Assembly (NCBI GenBank): GCA_002437905.1
Contig: DJRT01000002.1
Span: forward strand, 62,001-126,000
DNA: 64,000 nt
Source of the DNA: Ruminococcaceae bacterium UBA6353
GTDB taxonomy: Bacteria > Bacillota > Clostridia > Oscillospirales > Acutalibacteraceae
Direction of reading: 5' to 3'
Positions within the stretch are counted from its first letter, which is position 1. Each line of letters starts with the position of its first letter. Position numbers and translations under genes: made by a program. The notes under the pieces were generated by a model. That model had not been told where the DNA came from. It saw only the letters and a list, made by a program, of their open reading frames with translations, and ran no database searches. Shown here piece after piece: positions 52,543 through 62,471 of this stretch.

Positions 52543-54585
52543 TCAGTGATTGCGCTCATCCGGCGTATCCGAAGAAGCATCCGAAGTGGGCGCGGTCGTG
52601 GTGGTCGGCGTTTTATCATTAAAGTTGTGCTTTTCTTTCAGTGTCGCCTTGCCATTTGTGCCATCCACATCATAGGTCGCATAAACGCTGAAATTGTTCT
52701 TTCCGGCCACAGAAATCTTGACCGTGACCACATAGGAAGCAGCGTTCTCACTGACGGTGAAGCGCAGCGTGCCGATATCCTTCGGCACAATGCCGGTGTA
52801 CCGGCTGGTCAGCGCCTCGTCCATCTTGCCGGCCACGAAGAACTGCAGATCGGCCGTGGTATCGGTATTCGGCATCGGCAGCTGGATCTCCACATCAGAG
52901 AAACCGGTGCTGACCTTCAGTTCGATCTCCGCATCCGGCAGCACCTTGGAGCCGGAGGGGCTGACCGACAGCACGGTATCCTTGGCCGCCTTGTCATTCA
53001 CCATGGTCGTCTTGATCTTGCTGCGGGTAAATCCGGCGGTCACCAGCCGCTCCACTGCGTCGGACAGGGAATAGCCGGTCACATTCGGCATATCAATCGG
53101 CTCGGATTCCGGTGCGCCGCTGCTGATGTACATGGTGATCTTTGAGCCATACTGCACCTTGGTGCCCGGCTCCGGATCCAGACGGATGACGGTGCCCTTC
53201 TTATACTCTGTGCTGCTTTCCTCGGCTTCTTCCACCTCAAACTCGGCAGCCACCAGACGGCTGCGCACAGTGCTGGCCAGCTCTCCGGGGGTCAATGAAG
53301 GAACAGCCTCCAGGCGGGAGCCCTTGCTGACATACAGGGTCACTGTACCCTTGATCTTGATCGTGCTGCCGGCAACCGGCTCCTGCTTATACACATAGCC
53401 AGCAGGCTGCTCGGCATTGTAGCCCTCTTCCACCTTGATATCGTAGTTGCCGATGCCCTCTTTCTCCGACAGCTTGGCATATTCTTCGCCAACGAAATTG
53501 TCCACCGTGATCTCCTTGCGGCCGCCAACCGAGGCAAACTGGAAGACGATCAGAACGATCAGACCGGCTACCACCACAACCGCCGAGGCCACCGCAGCCA
53601 GGATAGCGACCGTTGAGATCTTCTTCTTGCCCTCGGGAGCATCCTCGTCGGCATCCGGATCATCCGCCTGGTCGCCGCGCACACGGGTGATAGCGTCCAC
53701 ATAGCGGGTGGGCGTCTCGTCTACAAAGTAGGTATATTCAAATTTGATGGAGGGATTGCGCTTGAACTCGTCAAAATCGCTGAGCATTTCGGCCGCAGAC
53801 TGATACCGCTTGGCCGGATCCTTCTGCATGGCCTTCATGGTGATCTGCTCCAGACCCTCCGGGATATCCGGGTTGATCTCCCGCGGAGCGGTCGGCTCCG
53901 ACTGCATCTGCATGATAGCCACCGAGACCGCATTATCCGCCTCAAAGGGCAGACGGCCGGTGAGCATCTCGTACAGCACCACACCAACGGAATAGAGATC
54001 CGCCTTTTCATCGGTGATCTCGCCGCGCGCCTGCTCCGGGCTGATATAGTGCACGGAACCAATCGCCTTTTCCCCATCAATGGTGGCACGCAGCTCATTG
54101 CGGGAAAGGCGGGCAATACCGAAATCCGTCACCTTGATGGTCCCATCCGAAAGCAGCATGATATTCTGCGGCTTGATATCCCGGTGCACGATGCCCTTGT
54201 CATGGGCATGCTGCAGCGCCCGCAGGATCTGCACGGTGAAATGCACCGCTTCTTTCCAGCGGATATCCTTGCGCTGATCCAGATACTCCTTGAGGGTGAT
54301 CCCGTCGATGTACTCCATCACGATATACTGCAGGTGCTCACCGAAGCCAACATCCAGCACCTTGACAATATTGGGATGATTGAGGATAGCGATCGCCTTG
54401 GACTCATTGCGGAAACGGCGGGTAAATTCCTCATTGTTCAGAAATTCATCCTTCAGAATTTTCACTGCCACTGTACGGTCATCAATGCAGTCGTAGGCCT
54501 TATACACATACGCCATGCCGCCGACACCGATCAGCTCCCGCATCTCATAGCGGCCATCCAATCTTTTGCCCAAATACTTATCCAT
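52543..54585 (-). CDS. prkC: PASTA-domain Ser/Thr protein kinase PrkC
   Basis: A 680-residue transmembrane kinase. The N-terminal Hanks-type kinase (about 1-270) has the GVGGMAYVYKA glycine loop, VAVKILKDEF, HRDIKPQNIML and DFGIARL. A juxtamembrane segment and one transmembrane helix (about 325-352) follow, then three PASTA domains (about 360-570) that bind muropeptides or lipid II. After them comes an extra beta-rich domain of roughly 100 residues and a Thr/Ser-rich tail. PrkC links wall status to growth, division and spore germination. ATG 54585 has GAGGA upstream. The phosphatase gene prpC precedes it by 34 bases. Confidence 0.95.
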   Translation of the reverse strand: MDKYLGKRLDGRYEMRELIGVGGMAYVYKAYDCIDDRTVAVKILKDEFLNNEEFTRRFRNESKAIAILNHPNIVKVLDVGFGEHLQYIVMEYIDGITLKEYLDQRKDIRWKEAVHFTVQILRALQHAHDKGIVHRDIKPQNIMLLSDGTIKVTDFGIARLSRNELRATIDGEKAIGSVHYISPEQARGEITDEKADLYSVGVVLYEMLTGRLPFEADNAVSVAIMQMQSEPTAPREINPDIPEGLEQITMKAMQKDPAKRYQSAAEMLSDFDEFKRNPSIKFEYTYFVDETPTRYVDAITRVRGDQADDPDADEDAPEGKKKISTVAILAAVASAVVVVAGLIVLIVFQFASVGGRKEITVDNFVGEEYAKLSEKEGIGNYDIKVEEGYNAEQPAGYVYKQEPVAGSTIKIKGTVTLYVSKGSRLEAVPSLTPGELASTVRSRLVAAEFEVEEAEESSTEYKKGTVIRLDPEPGTKVQYGSKITMYISSGAPESEPIDMPNVTGYSLSDAVERLVTAGFTRSKIKTTMVNDKAAKDTVLSVSPSGSKVLPDAEIELKVSTGFSDVEIQLPMPNTDTTADLQFFVAGKMDEALTSRYTGIVPKDIGTLRFTVSENAASYVVTVKISVAGKNNFSVYATYDVDGTNGKATLKEKHNFNDKTPTTTTAPTSDASSDTPDERNH

Positions 54586-54619
54586 ATCTTTCGTCCTCAT
54601 CTTTCTCTGAAAAATCCGA

Positions 54620-55360
54620 TCAGTCGTTCTCGTCGGTTGTCATAAGCACCGCGGTGATATTATCTGTACCGCCGCCGTCCAGGGCTGCGGAAATCAGGCT
54701 TTTTATCGCCTCTGTCGGCGGCTGCCCGGCCACGATTGCCGCTATGGCGGCTGTCTCCACCGTGTTGGTCAGGCCGTCGGTGCACAGCAGCAGCCGATCT
54801 CCCGGCTGCAGCGTCAGCTCGTCATACTCGCCGCATTCGTCCTCCTTGACCCCCAGCGCGCGGGTGATGAAGTGCCGGCGCGGATGGGAACGGGCCTGTT
54901 CCTCGGTCAGCTGGCCGCTTTCGATCATCTCCTGCACAACGGAGTGATCCCGCGTCAGCGGTGTCAGTGCACCGCCGCGGCATAAGTATACCCGGCTGTC
55001 GCCGACATGGGAGATGTAGGCGGTGCGGCCATGCAGGATCACCGTCACTACAGTCGTGCCCATGCCGCTGTACTCCGGCTCCGCCTGCGCCGCATCGTAG
55101 ATGGCGATGTTCGCCGCCTCCATGGCGCTGGCAAACAGGTATTCCGGCGAACGGACCGTTTGCCCGTCGGCATATGCCTGGCGGATACGCTCGGAAAGCA
55201 CCCGTACGGCAATGTCGCTGGCGATATTGCCGCCGTTAACACCGCCCATGCCATCGCAGACCACGGCAAAGGCTGTATCTGCATCCAGCCCGGCAAATTC
55301 CAGTGCGTCCTGATTGCTGCTGCGTACCAATCCAATGTGGGTATCTCCTGTCACATTCAT
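54620..55360 (-). CDS. prpC: PP2C-type Ser/Thr phosphatase PrpC
   Basis: A 246-residue metal-dependent phosphatase that reverses PrkC phosphorylation. It shows GLVRSSNQDALEF, FAVVCDGMGGVNGGNIAS with metal-binding Asp, ISHVGDSRVYLCRGG, LLLCTDGLTNTV and GGGTDNITAVLM. The start is ATG 55360 with AGAAAGGAGG upstream; the open frame extends to 55462 inside rlmN without a good start. It is paired with prkC. Confidence 0.95.
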   Translation of the reverse strand: MNVTGDTHIGLVRSSNQDALEFAGLDADTAFAVVCDGMGGVNGGNIASDIAVRVLSERIRQAYADGQTVRSPEYLFASAMEAANIAIYDAAQAEPEYSGMGTTVVTVILHGRTAYISHVGDSRVYLCRGGALTPLTRDHSVVQEMIESGQLTEEQARSHPRRHFITRALGVKEDECGEYDELTLQPGDRLLLCTDGLTNTVETAAIAAIVAGQPPTEAIKSLISAALDGGGTDNITAVLMTTDEND

Positions 55361-55400
55361 GGGTACGCCTCCTTTCTCTGCTCCTGCAGTTCCTCTGCTG

Positions 55401-56450
55401 CTATCGCTGCCCTTGCGGCTCCGGCTGGTCGGCCTGCCGCCGCAGCTGCCCGCAGGAGGCATTGATATCCGATCCCAATGTGCGGCGCACCGTCACATTG
55501 ACGCCACGGCGCTGCAGCACGGCCATAAAAGCCTCTATGCGCAGGCGTGAGCTGCGCCGCTGCGGTTTTCCGGCAACCGCATTGACCGGGATGAGGTTTA
55601 CATGACACAACATCCCATGCAAGCGATCAGCCAGCTCCTCTGCACAGGCATCGGAATCGTTTACGCCGTCGATCATCGCATATTCAAAGGATATGCGGCG
55701 GCCGGTGGCCTCTATATACGCGCGGCAGGCATCCAGCAGCTCCGCTATCGGCCAGCGCCGGTTGACCGGCATGGTCCTGGAACGGATCGCATCATTGGGT
55801 GCATGCAGCGATATAGACAAGGTAATAGGAAGCTGCTCCTGCATCAGGCGGCGGATGCCGGGAACCAGCCCGCAGGTGGAAAGGGAGATATGGCGCATGC
55901 CGATATGCACACCGCCCTCATCCCCCAGCATCCGGATAAAGCGGACAACCTGCTCGTAGTTATCCAGCGGTTCGCCCATACCCATCAGCACAATGGACGA
56001 AACACGCACGCCGGTATCCCGCTGTGCGGCTTCGATCTGCGCCAGAATCTCTGCAGCCGACAGATTGCGGATGAAACCGCCCATGCCGGTAGCACAGAAG
56101 GTGCAGCCCATCTTACAGCCCACCTGCGTGGAAAGGCACTGGCTCCAGCCGTGCTTATACTGCATCAGCACCGATTCGACGGTCTCGCCGTCATCCAGTG
56201 CAAACAGGTACTTCACCGTACCGTCGATCGCTGAAGTCAACTTGCGGACGATGGTGACGCCCGGCACCGTATATGCCGCAGTCAGCTGCTCACGCAGCGC
56301 CAGGGGCAGGTTCGACATCTGCCGGAAATCGGTCACACCGCTATCCAGCCAGCGGCGGATCTGTTCCGCCCGGAAGGCCGGGCAGCCCAGCGCCGCCAAT
56401 TGCTGCGCCAGCTCCTCCTTGGTCAAGGAGCGCAGGTCTACCGTGCTCAA
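55401..56450 (-). CDS. rlmN: 23S rRNA/tRNA adenine-C2 methyltransferase RlmN
   Basis: A 349-residue radical-SAM enzyme that methylates A2503 of 23S rRNA and A37 of some tRNAs. The cluster motif is CKMGCTFCATG, GMGEPLDNY is conserved, and the methyl-carrying Cys near the C-terminus is in DINASCGQLR. The start is TTG 56450, overlapping the rsmB stop (TTGA) with GAGGTG upstream. Confidence 0.95.
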   Translation of the reverse strand: MSTVDLRSLTKEELAQQLAALGCPAFRAEQIRRWLDSGVTDFRQMSNLPLALREQLTAAYTVPGVTIVRKLTSAIDGTVKYLFALDDGETVESVLMQYKHGWSQCLSTQVGCKMGCTFCATGMGGFIRNLSAAEILAQIEAAQRDTGVRVSSIVLMGMGEPLDNYEQVVRFIRMLGDEGGVHIGMRHISLSTCGLVPGIRRLMQEQLPITLSISLHAPNDAIRSRTMPVNRRWPIAELLDACRAYIEATGRRISFEYAMIDGVNDSDACAEELADRLHGMLCHVNLIPVNAVAGKPQRRSSRLRIEAFMAVLQRRGVNVTVRRTLGSDINASCGQLRRQADQPEPQGQR

Positions 56451-57784
56451 GCTGTCACCTCATTCTGCTTTTTGACAAAACCGGCAATATAGAAACCGTC
56501 CGTGCCGTGGACGGGGGGAAGCAATGTAATCTGGTGGGAAAGCGGCAGGCCGGCAGCAGCAAAGCACTCCGGCAGCGGCAGCTGCCGGGGAGCAAACCCC
56601 GCCTCTGCTGCCAAAAACGCCGCGGCGACCTGTTCATTTTCCTCCGGACGCAGCGTGCAGGTAGAATACTGCAGTATCCCACCGGGGCGCACCAGCTTTG
56701 CTGCCTGCCGTAGGATCTGCAGCTGCAGCGCCGGCAGATCGGCAAAATCCTCCGGCTGCTTATAGCGGATCTCCGGCTTACGGCGGATAACGCCCAGCCC
56801 GGAGCAGGGCGCATCACACAGCACCCGGTCAAAACGCGCCAGCCATTCCGCCGGCGGGTCGGCAGCGGCATCCCGCTGCACCACCTCAACGGAGGAAAGC
56901 CCCAGGGCTGCCGCCCGGCGGCGAAGGGTCCCGCACTTCTGCGGGTAGATATCCCCCGCCACGATCCGGCCGGTATTCTGCATATCCTGCGCCACCGTGA
57001 AGGTCTTGCCGCCGGGGGCGGCGCACACATCCGCCACCTGCTCCCCCGGCCGGGCACCCAGCGCCCGGCAGCTCCACTGCGAGGCAGCGTCCTGAAAGTA
57101 ATAGAATTCCTGCGTTTCTTCCGGCAGGGACAGCAGCGCCTGACTGCTATCCAGCCGCAGCGCCGCCGGCAGACCGGGGACGGCAGTATAGGCGATACCC
57201 GCCTGATCCAGCAGCGCCGTAAACGCAGCCGGGGTGATCTTCTGTGTACAAATGCGGATGTACGCCGGCGGAGCCTCATTCAGCATCGCCAGCAGCCGGT
57301 GGGTCATCGCCTCGCCGTAGGCATCCCGCCAGCAGCGGATCCACACGCGAGGGCAGGAATACCGCTGCTCCAGTCCCTTATCGGTATCGGGCAAGGCTTC
57401 GATGAGGGCGGCTCCCTGCCGCTGTACCCCACGCAGCACGCCATTGACAAATCCACGCAGCCGGGGCGATGCCTGCCCGGCAGCCTCACTGACCACCGCG
57501 TAGGCGGGAATACGGGTCATATACAGCAGCTGATACGCGCCCACCCGCAAAATCTCCCGCACGGCCGGCTCCATTTGCTTGACCGGAACCGAGGACACCC
57601 GATTGAGGCAATAATCCAGCGTCAGCCGGCGCTCTACCACGCCGTAGACCAGTCTGGTCAGCAGCCCCCGATCCGCTGCAGACAGGGCCGTATGGGACAG
57701 CCGCTCCTCCAACACAATGTTGGAATAGCCGCCGGCCTGCTCGATCTGCAGCAGTGCCTGCACCGCCGCCTGGCGGGCAGACAT
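56447..57784 (-). CDS. rsmB: 16S rRNA m5C methyltransferase RsmB
   Basis: A 445-residue protein with an N-terminal NusB-like domain (AVQALLQIEQAGGYSNIVL) and a SAM-dependent methyltransferase domain. The SAM motif is VADVCAAPGGKTF, the catalytic motifs are CDAPCSGLGVIRRKPEIRY and QYSTCTLRPEENE with the two Cys of m5C enzymes. It modifies C967 of 16S rRNA (E. coli numbering). It overlaps its neighbours on both sides. Confidence 0.95.
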   Translation of the reverse strand: MSARQAAVQALLQIEQAGGYSNIVLEERLSHTALSAADRGLLTRLVYGVVERRLTLDYCLNRVSSVPVKQMEPAVREILRVGAYQLLYMTRIPAYAVVSEAAGQASPRLRGFVNGVLRGVQRQGAALIEALPDTDKGLEQRYSCPRVWIRCWRDAYGEAMTHRLLAMLNEAPPAYIRICTQKITPAAFTALLDQAGIAYTAVPGLPAALRLDSSQALLSLPEETQEFYYFQDAASQWSCRALGARPGEQVADVCAAPGGKTFTVAQDMQNTGRIVAGDIYPQKCGTLRRRAAALGLSSVEVVQRDAAADPPAEWLARFDRVLCDAPCSGLGVIRRKPEIRYKQPEDFADLPALQLQILRQAAKLVRPGGILQYSTCTLRPEENEQVAAAFLAAEAGFAPRQLPLPECFAAAGLPLSHQITLLPPVHGTDGFYIAGFVKKQNEVTA

Positions 57785-58485
57785 CAGCGGTTCCTCCGCC
57801 GGGAGTTGCCGCTCACGATCATGATCAGACGCAGCAAGCTCATCAGAGACACGAAGGTGGCGGCCACATAGGTCAGCGCCGCCGCAGACAGCACCCGTTT
57901 GACCCCGGTCAGCTCGTCGGCGGTGAACTGGCCGCTGCTTTCCAGCGCCCGCACCGCTCTGGCACTGGCATTGAATTCTACCGGCAGCGTCACCAGCTGA
58001 AACAGCAGTGCCGCGCTGAACAGGAGCACACCCGCCCAGGCCAGCGGATCATAGCCAAGCACCAGCCCCAGCAGCACCAGTACCGGCGACAGACCGGAAG
58101 CAAAATTGGTTATCGGCACCATGCCCATGCGCAGCCGGACCGGGCCATAGTTATTGGCATATTGCAGGGCGTGGCCGGTCTCATGGGCGGCTACGCCGAC
58201 TGCCGCCACCGTCGCCTGATCGTAAACGGTCTGCGACAGATGGATGCTGTTGTTCTTTGGATCGTAATAATCCGTCATCGAGCCGGACACCGGCGCCATA
58301 CCGGTGGAAATGCCGTTTTGCCGCTGGATGTAGAGGCTGGCCTCCCGACCGGTCATGCCACAGGCCACACGGCAGCGGCTGTACCGGGCAAAGACCGATT
58401 TGACCCGCACCTGTGCCCACAGCGAAATCAGCAACGCCGGAACCACAAGCACCAAATACCAATAATCCATATAAAAGAACGGCAT
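57784..58485 (-). CDS. yugP: YugP-type membrane zinc metallopeptidase
   Basis: A 233-residue protein of the Zn_peptidase_2 family. It has an N-terminal transmembrane helix, then the HETGH zinc motif within AAVGVAAHETGHALQYA near residue 100, and two or three further membrane helices. The preceding YDPKNNSIHLSQTVYD is typical of the family. The substrate is unknown. In many Clostridia it lies between fmt and rsmB, as here. It shares one base with rsmB. Confidence 0.9.
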   Translation of the reverse strand: MPFFYMDYWYLVLVVPALLISLWAQVRVKSVFARYSRCRVACGMTGREASLYIQRQNGISTGMAPVSGSMTDYYDPKNNSIHLSQTVYDQATVAAVGVAAHETGHALQYANNYGPVRLRMGMVPITNFASGLSPVLVLLGLVLGYDPLAWAGVLLFSAALLFQLVTLPVEFNASARAVRALESSGQFTADELTGVKRVLSAAALTYVAATFVSLMSLLRLIMIVSGNSRRRNR

Positions 58486-58509
58486 AGGTTATCCCCTTTC
58501 AAAACAACT

Positions 58510-59451
58510 TCAGGGCTGCGCGCCCAGGCGTTCGCCCACCTGCAGCGGGTGTCCCCGCAGAAAATCGGCGGCAGGCATCCGGCGGGCTCCCTCGTACTGT
58601 ACCTCCACCAGCTCCAGTGCTGTCCCTTCGCCGCAGGCGATTACCAGAGGCGACAGCGACAGCACCTCACCCGGTCGGCCGGCCGCTGTGTTCCCATCGG
58701 CCACCCGGGAACGGTATACCTTCAGCGTTTTCTGTGCATAAACCATCGAAGCCACCGGCCAGGGGTTCATCCCCCGCACCTGATTGTGCAATACCCCGGC
58801 GGGCTTCGTCCACTCCAGCGGCGACATGGATTTATTCAGCATGGATGCATAGCAGGCGCCCTGCGCCGGCTGCGGTGTCGGCTGCAGCCGGCCGGCTTCC
58901 AGCTCACACAGGGTGCGGCTGAGCAGCTCAGCGCCGTCGGCCGCCAGCAGATCAAACAGCTCACCGCCGGTGATCTGATCATCCAGTGGCCGGCGCTGCA
59001 TCAGCAGAATATCGCCGGTGTCCACCCCTTCATCCAACTGCATGGTGGTGACACCGCTTTCCGCATCGCCATTGAGCACCGCCCACTGCACCGGTGCCGC
59101 CCCACGGTATTTCGGCAGCAGAGAGCCATGGACATTGATGCAGCCGCGCGGGGTAAGCTGCAGTATATTTTTCGGCAGAATTTTTCCGTAGGCGACCACA
59201 ATAATGGCCTCCGCCGGCCCGGCCTTGCGCAGCGTCTCCTCCGCCTCCGGGGTGCGCATGGAGCGCGGCTGGTACACCGGCAGACCATGCGCCTCGGCGA
59301 ACTGCTTAACCGGTGGTGGTGTTAAAATCTGTTTACGGCCGACCGGCTTATCCGGCTGCGTTACCACCAGCCGGATCTCATGCCCGTCCGCCAGCAGGCG
59401 TTCCAGGCTGGGCACAGCAAAATCCGGCGTGCCCATGAAGATCAGCTTCAT
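58510..59451 (-). CDS. fmt: Methionyl-tRNA formyltransferase
   Basis: A 313-residue enzyme that formylates initiator Met-tRNA with 10-formyl-tetrahydrofolate. It shows KLIFMGTPDFAVPSLERLL at the N-terminus, VVAYGKILP, GCINVHGSLLPKYRGAAPVQWA with the catalytic Asn and His, and MQLDEGVDTGDIL. The start is ATG 59451 with AGGAGGGG upstream; the frame is open to 59700 but the extra part is antisense-like low-quality sequence in def. It is paired with def, which removes the formyl group later. Confidence 0.96.
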   Translation of the reverse strand: MKLIFMGTPDFAVPSLERLLADGHEIRLVVTQPDKPVGRKQILTPPPVKQFAEAHGLPVYQPRSMRTPEAEETLRKAGPAEAIIVVAYGKILPKNILQLTPRGCINVHGSLLPKYRGAAPVQWAVLNGDAESGVTTMQLDEGVDTGDILLMQRRPLDDQITGGELFDLLAADGAELLSRTLCELEAGRLQPTPQPAQGACYASMLNKSMSPLEWTKPAGVLHNQVRGMNPWPVASMVYAQKTLKVYRSRVADGNTAAGRPGEVLSLSPLVIACGEGTALELVEVQYEGARRMPAADFLRGHPLQVGERLGAQP

Positions 59452-59477
59452 TGCTGTCCCCTCCTTTTTGTCAGATC

Positions 59478-59948
59478 TTACGGCTGCTGCAGCTCTTCCG
59501 GCCGCAGCATGCGATCCACCTTGGTTTTGAACAAAATCCCGTCCAGGTGGTCGTTTTCGTGCGAGGCGCACTGTGCGGCCAGCTCCTGCAGCGTCACGAT
59601 AAAGAATTTTCCGTGGCGATCTTGCGCCTGCAGCTTGACCACCGCCGGGCGATGGATCATGCCGTACTCGCCCGGGCTGGAAAGGCAGCCCTCCACACAT
59701 TCCTGTGTGCCGCGTTGCTCAAGAATTTTCGGATTGATGCATTCCTTGAGTCCGTCACCGGTATCCATAATGAACAACCGGCGCACCACCCCCACCTGTG
59801 GGGCGGCCAGACCAACACCGTCAGCGGCGTGCAGCGTATCGGCCATATCGTCCAGCAGCTGCCACAGGCGCTCATCAAATTTTTCCACCGGCTTGCATAC
59901 CTTATGCAGTACCGGATCCTCGTCCGTCAAAATTTTTCGAATAGCCAT
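59478..59948 (-). CDS. def: Peptide deformylase
   Basis: A 156-residue metalloenzyme that removes N-formyl groups from new proteins. All three motifs are present: GVGLAAPQVG, EGCLSSPGEY with the metal-binding Cys, and HENDHLDGILF with the two His ligands and catalytic Glu (usually HExDH). The start is ATG 59948 with GGAGGG upstream, although spacing is a little long; an ATG at 59981 would overlap priA. Confidence 0.95.
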   Translation of the reverse strand: MAIRKILTDEDPVLHKVCKPVEKFDERLWQLLDDMADTLHAADGVGLAAPQVGVVRRLFIMDTGDGLKECINPKILEQRGTQECVEGCLSSPGEYGMIHRPAVVKLQAQDRHGKFFIVTLQELAAQCASHENDHLDGILFKTKVDRMLRPEELQQP

Positions 59949-59977
59949 CGGTGAGCGTACCCTCCATTCCATAGGCG

Positions 59978-62437
59978 TCACAGCATGGACGCCGGGTTGA
60001 TATCCACAAAAACACGGACATTCCTGAATGCCGGTTCACGGTAAAAGACCGCCAGAGCCTGCCGCACCATATCCCGCAATCTTCTCGAATTGCGGACCTT
60101 CAGCAGCAGCTTGTAGCGGTATTTGCCCGCCACGCGCAGCACTGTTGCCGGGGTGGGATCCAGGGCGATCATCGGCAGGCCGGCATACTCGCCGGCGGCG
60201 AGGCGACGGAGCTGCTCCAGCATCCAGCGGCTGGCCTGCTGCACCGGCGGTTCCTGTGTGCCGGAAAACCCAAACAGCAGCAGGTCGGCGTACGGCGGGT
60301 AATGCATCATCCGCCGTGCAGCAATCTCCATGGTGTAGAAGCCGGTGTAATCCTGTGCGGCTGCCAGGGCGATCACCGGATTATCCGGCGTATAGGTCTG
60401 GATGATCGCCTTACCGCGCTTTTCGCGGCGGCCGGCCCGGCCGATCACCTGCGTGAGCAGGGAGAAAGTGGTCTCATAGCTGCGGTAGTCATCGCCATAC
60501 AGCGCCTGGTCGGCAGATAAGACACCAACCAGCCCTACCGCCGGAAAATCCAGTCCCTTGGCCACCATCTGCGTACCGATCATAATGCGGTATTCGCCCT
60601 CTGTAAAGGCCTTGAACTTGCTTTCGTAAGCAAAGCGGGACATGGTGGAATCGGTATCCATGCGCAGCACCGGTATGCCGGGGAAAAGCTCCTCCAGCTC
60701 CTGTTCCACAAGCTGTGTTCCAAGGCCGGTGTACTGCAATTTATCCGAGCCGCAGGCCGGGCAGACCTTTGGCGGGGTCTGCGTATGCCCGCAGTAATGG
60801 CACATCAGGCGCCGATTGGCCCGGTGATAGGTCAGCGAAATGCTGCAGGATGGGCAGGTAAGCACCTGCCCGCAGGAGCGGCAGGAGATATGGGTATTGA
60901 ATCCCCGCCGGTTCAGCAGCAGGATCACCTGCTGCCCGGCGTCCAGGCAGTCCTGCATCTCCCTGCGCAGCACGGAGCCGATCGCGGTTTCGTTGTCCGG
61001 CTCCTGCCGCATATCCACCGTTTCCACCTCCGGCAGACAAACAGCGCCATAGCGGCTTGGCAGCTGCACCAGAGTATAGCGCCCATCCAGCGCCGCCTGA
61101 TAGCTTTCCAGCGAAGGCGTGGCGGAAGTAAGCAGCAGCAGCGCCCCATGGTGGGCACAGCGGAAACGGGCAATATCCCGCGCATGATAGCGCGGCGTAG
61201 ACTCAGATTTGTAGGTGTGCTCCTGTTCCTCATCCATCACGATCAGGCCCAGCTGCGTGCATGGAGCAAAAACAGCCGAACGAGTGCCGACCACTACGCG
61301 GGCATCGCCCCGCTTGATGCGTTTCCACTCGTCCATCCGCTCCCCGATGGCGAGGCTGCTGTGCAGCACCGCCACACGGCCGCCATAGCGCTGCAGGAAC
61401 AGCGCCGTCATCTGCGGCGTCAGGGAAATTTCCGGCACCATCACGATCACCTGACGGCCATCGGCCAGCACGCGGTCGATCAATTGCATATAAACGGCCG
61501 TCTTGCCGCTGCCGGTCACCCCGTACAGCAGCGCTGCCGCCGGCTCATTTTTCCTGTACAGGGTCTCTAAGGCTGTAAAGGCCTTTTGCTGTTCAGCGCT
61601 GAGTGCCGGCGGCGCGGCGGACGGCATCTGCTGCGCCGCCTCATAGGGTGAGCGCAGCGTTTCCGCCTCATAGGTCTCTACAAGCTCTTTTCCGGCCAGC
61701 GTACGGAGGACGGCCGGCGTAACACCAGCGAAATAGCATACCTCTTTGACCGAGGCGGCCCCCACATCCTCCAGCAGCCGGAGCACCGAGCGCTGTTTAT
61801 CCGTCAGCTTGGGCTCCGGCGCATCCGCCGGCAGCTCCCGGCGGCGCACCATCCGCACTGTGGCATCGCCAACTGTGCGAAAAGCGTCCTCACTGCGCAG
61901 CAGAACACCCAGCTGCAGCAGATGACGCAGTGCCGGCGCATCCTCTGCCAGCCCCAGACGGCGAAGCACCGCCTCCTGGCCGACACCATCGCGGCTTTTG
62001 GCCACAGCTGCCAGCAGCATACGCTCATTAGGGGTCAGTGTCTCCAGCACCTCCGGCGGCACATCCGCCGCCGGCCGCAGCACACTTTTCAGCTGCAGAT
62101 ACAGCCCGGTTGGCAGCATGGCGCGCACCGCATCAAACAGCGGACAAAAGGTCCGCTCCTGCATAAAGCGCGCCAATGCGACCATTTCGGTATCCAGCAG
62201 CGGCTGTTCATCCACCGCCGACAGAACATCCTTATAGCCGGCGCCGGCAACACCCTCACGGATCTCCAGCACCAGCCCCTGGCGGCGGCGATTGCCACCG
62301 CCAAACGGCACCAATACCCGCAGGCCGATCTGCGGCTTTCCGAGTGATGGGGGCCAACGGTAGGTATATGGCTTATCGTAGGAGAAAGCCGCCTGATCCA
62401 CCGCAATGGACACCAACACAGCCGGGGTCTCCGGCAT
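59978..62437 (-). CDS. priA: Primosomal helicase PriA
   Basis: An 819-residue helicase that restarts stalled replication forks. It has an N-terminal 3'-end-binding domain, a winged-helix region, a helicase core with Walker A YGVTGSGKTAVY and a DEEQEHTYKSE box (many PriA have DEEH), VGTRSAVFAP, and the zinc-binding insertion of four CxxC pairs (CRSCGQVLTCPSC ... CHYCG ... CPACG). The C-terminal helicase half has IMIGTQMVAKGLDFP and QVIGRAGR. It lies 34 bases after rpoZ; the coaBC gene often found between them is missing. Confidence 0.96.
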   Translation of the reverse strand: MPETPAVLVSIAVDQAAFSYDKPYTYRWPPSLGKPQIGLRVLVPFGGGNRRRQGLVLEIREGVAGAGYKDVLSAVDEQPLLDTEMVALARFMQERTFCPLFDAVRAMLPTGLYLQLKSVLRPAADVPPEVLETLTPNERMLLAAVAKSRDGVGQEAVLRRLGLAEDAPALRHLLQLGVLLRSEDAFRTVGDATVRMVRRRELPADAPEPKLTDKQRSVLRLLEDVGAASVKEVCYFAGVTPAVLRTLAGKELVETYEAETLRSPYEAAQQMPSAAPPALSAEQQKAFTALETLYRKNEPAAALLYGVTGSGKTAVYMQLIDRVLADGRQVIVMVPEISLTPQMTALFLQRYGGRVAVLHSSLAIGERMDEWKRIKRGDARVVVGTRSAVFAPCTQLGLIVMDEEQEHTYKSESTPRYHARDIARFRCAHHGALLLLTSATPSLESYQAALDGRYTLVQLPSRYGAVCLPEVETVDMRQEPDNETAIGSVLRREMQDCLDAGQQVILLLNRRGFNTHISCRSCGQVLTCPSCSISLTYHRANRRLMCHYCGHTQTPPKVCPACGSDKLQYTGLGTQLVEQELEELFPGIPVLRMDTDSTMSRFAYESKFKAFTEGEYRIMIGTQMVAKGLDFPAVGLVGVLSADQALYGDDYRSYETTFSLLTQVIGRAGRREKRGKAIIQTYTPDNPVIALAAAQDYTGFYTMEIAARRMMHYPPYADLLLFGFSGTQEPPVQQASRWMLEQLRRLAAGEYAGLPMIALDPTPATVLRVAGKYRYKLLLKVRNSRRLRDMVRQALAVFYREPAFRNVRVFVDINPASML

Positions 62438-62471
62438 GGTTCTCCCCCCTATCCACTCGCAAAATTACCGC

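Noticed and set aside
60000..62437. Loss of the helicase box in PriA (DEEQ for DEEH)
   Set aside because: The rest of the motif and the core are intact, and as I recall DEEQ followed by E-x-TYK is common in clostridial PriA, so it is ordinary family variation.
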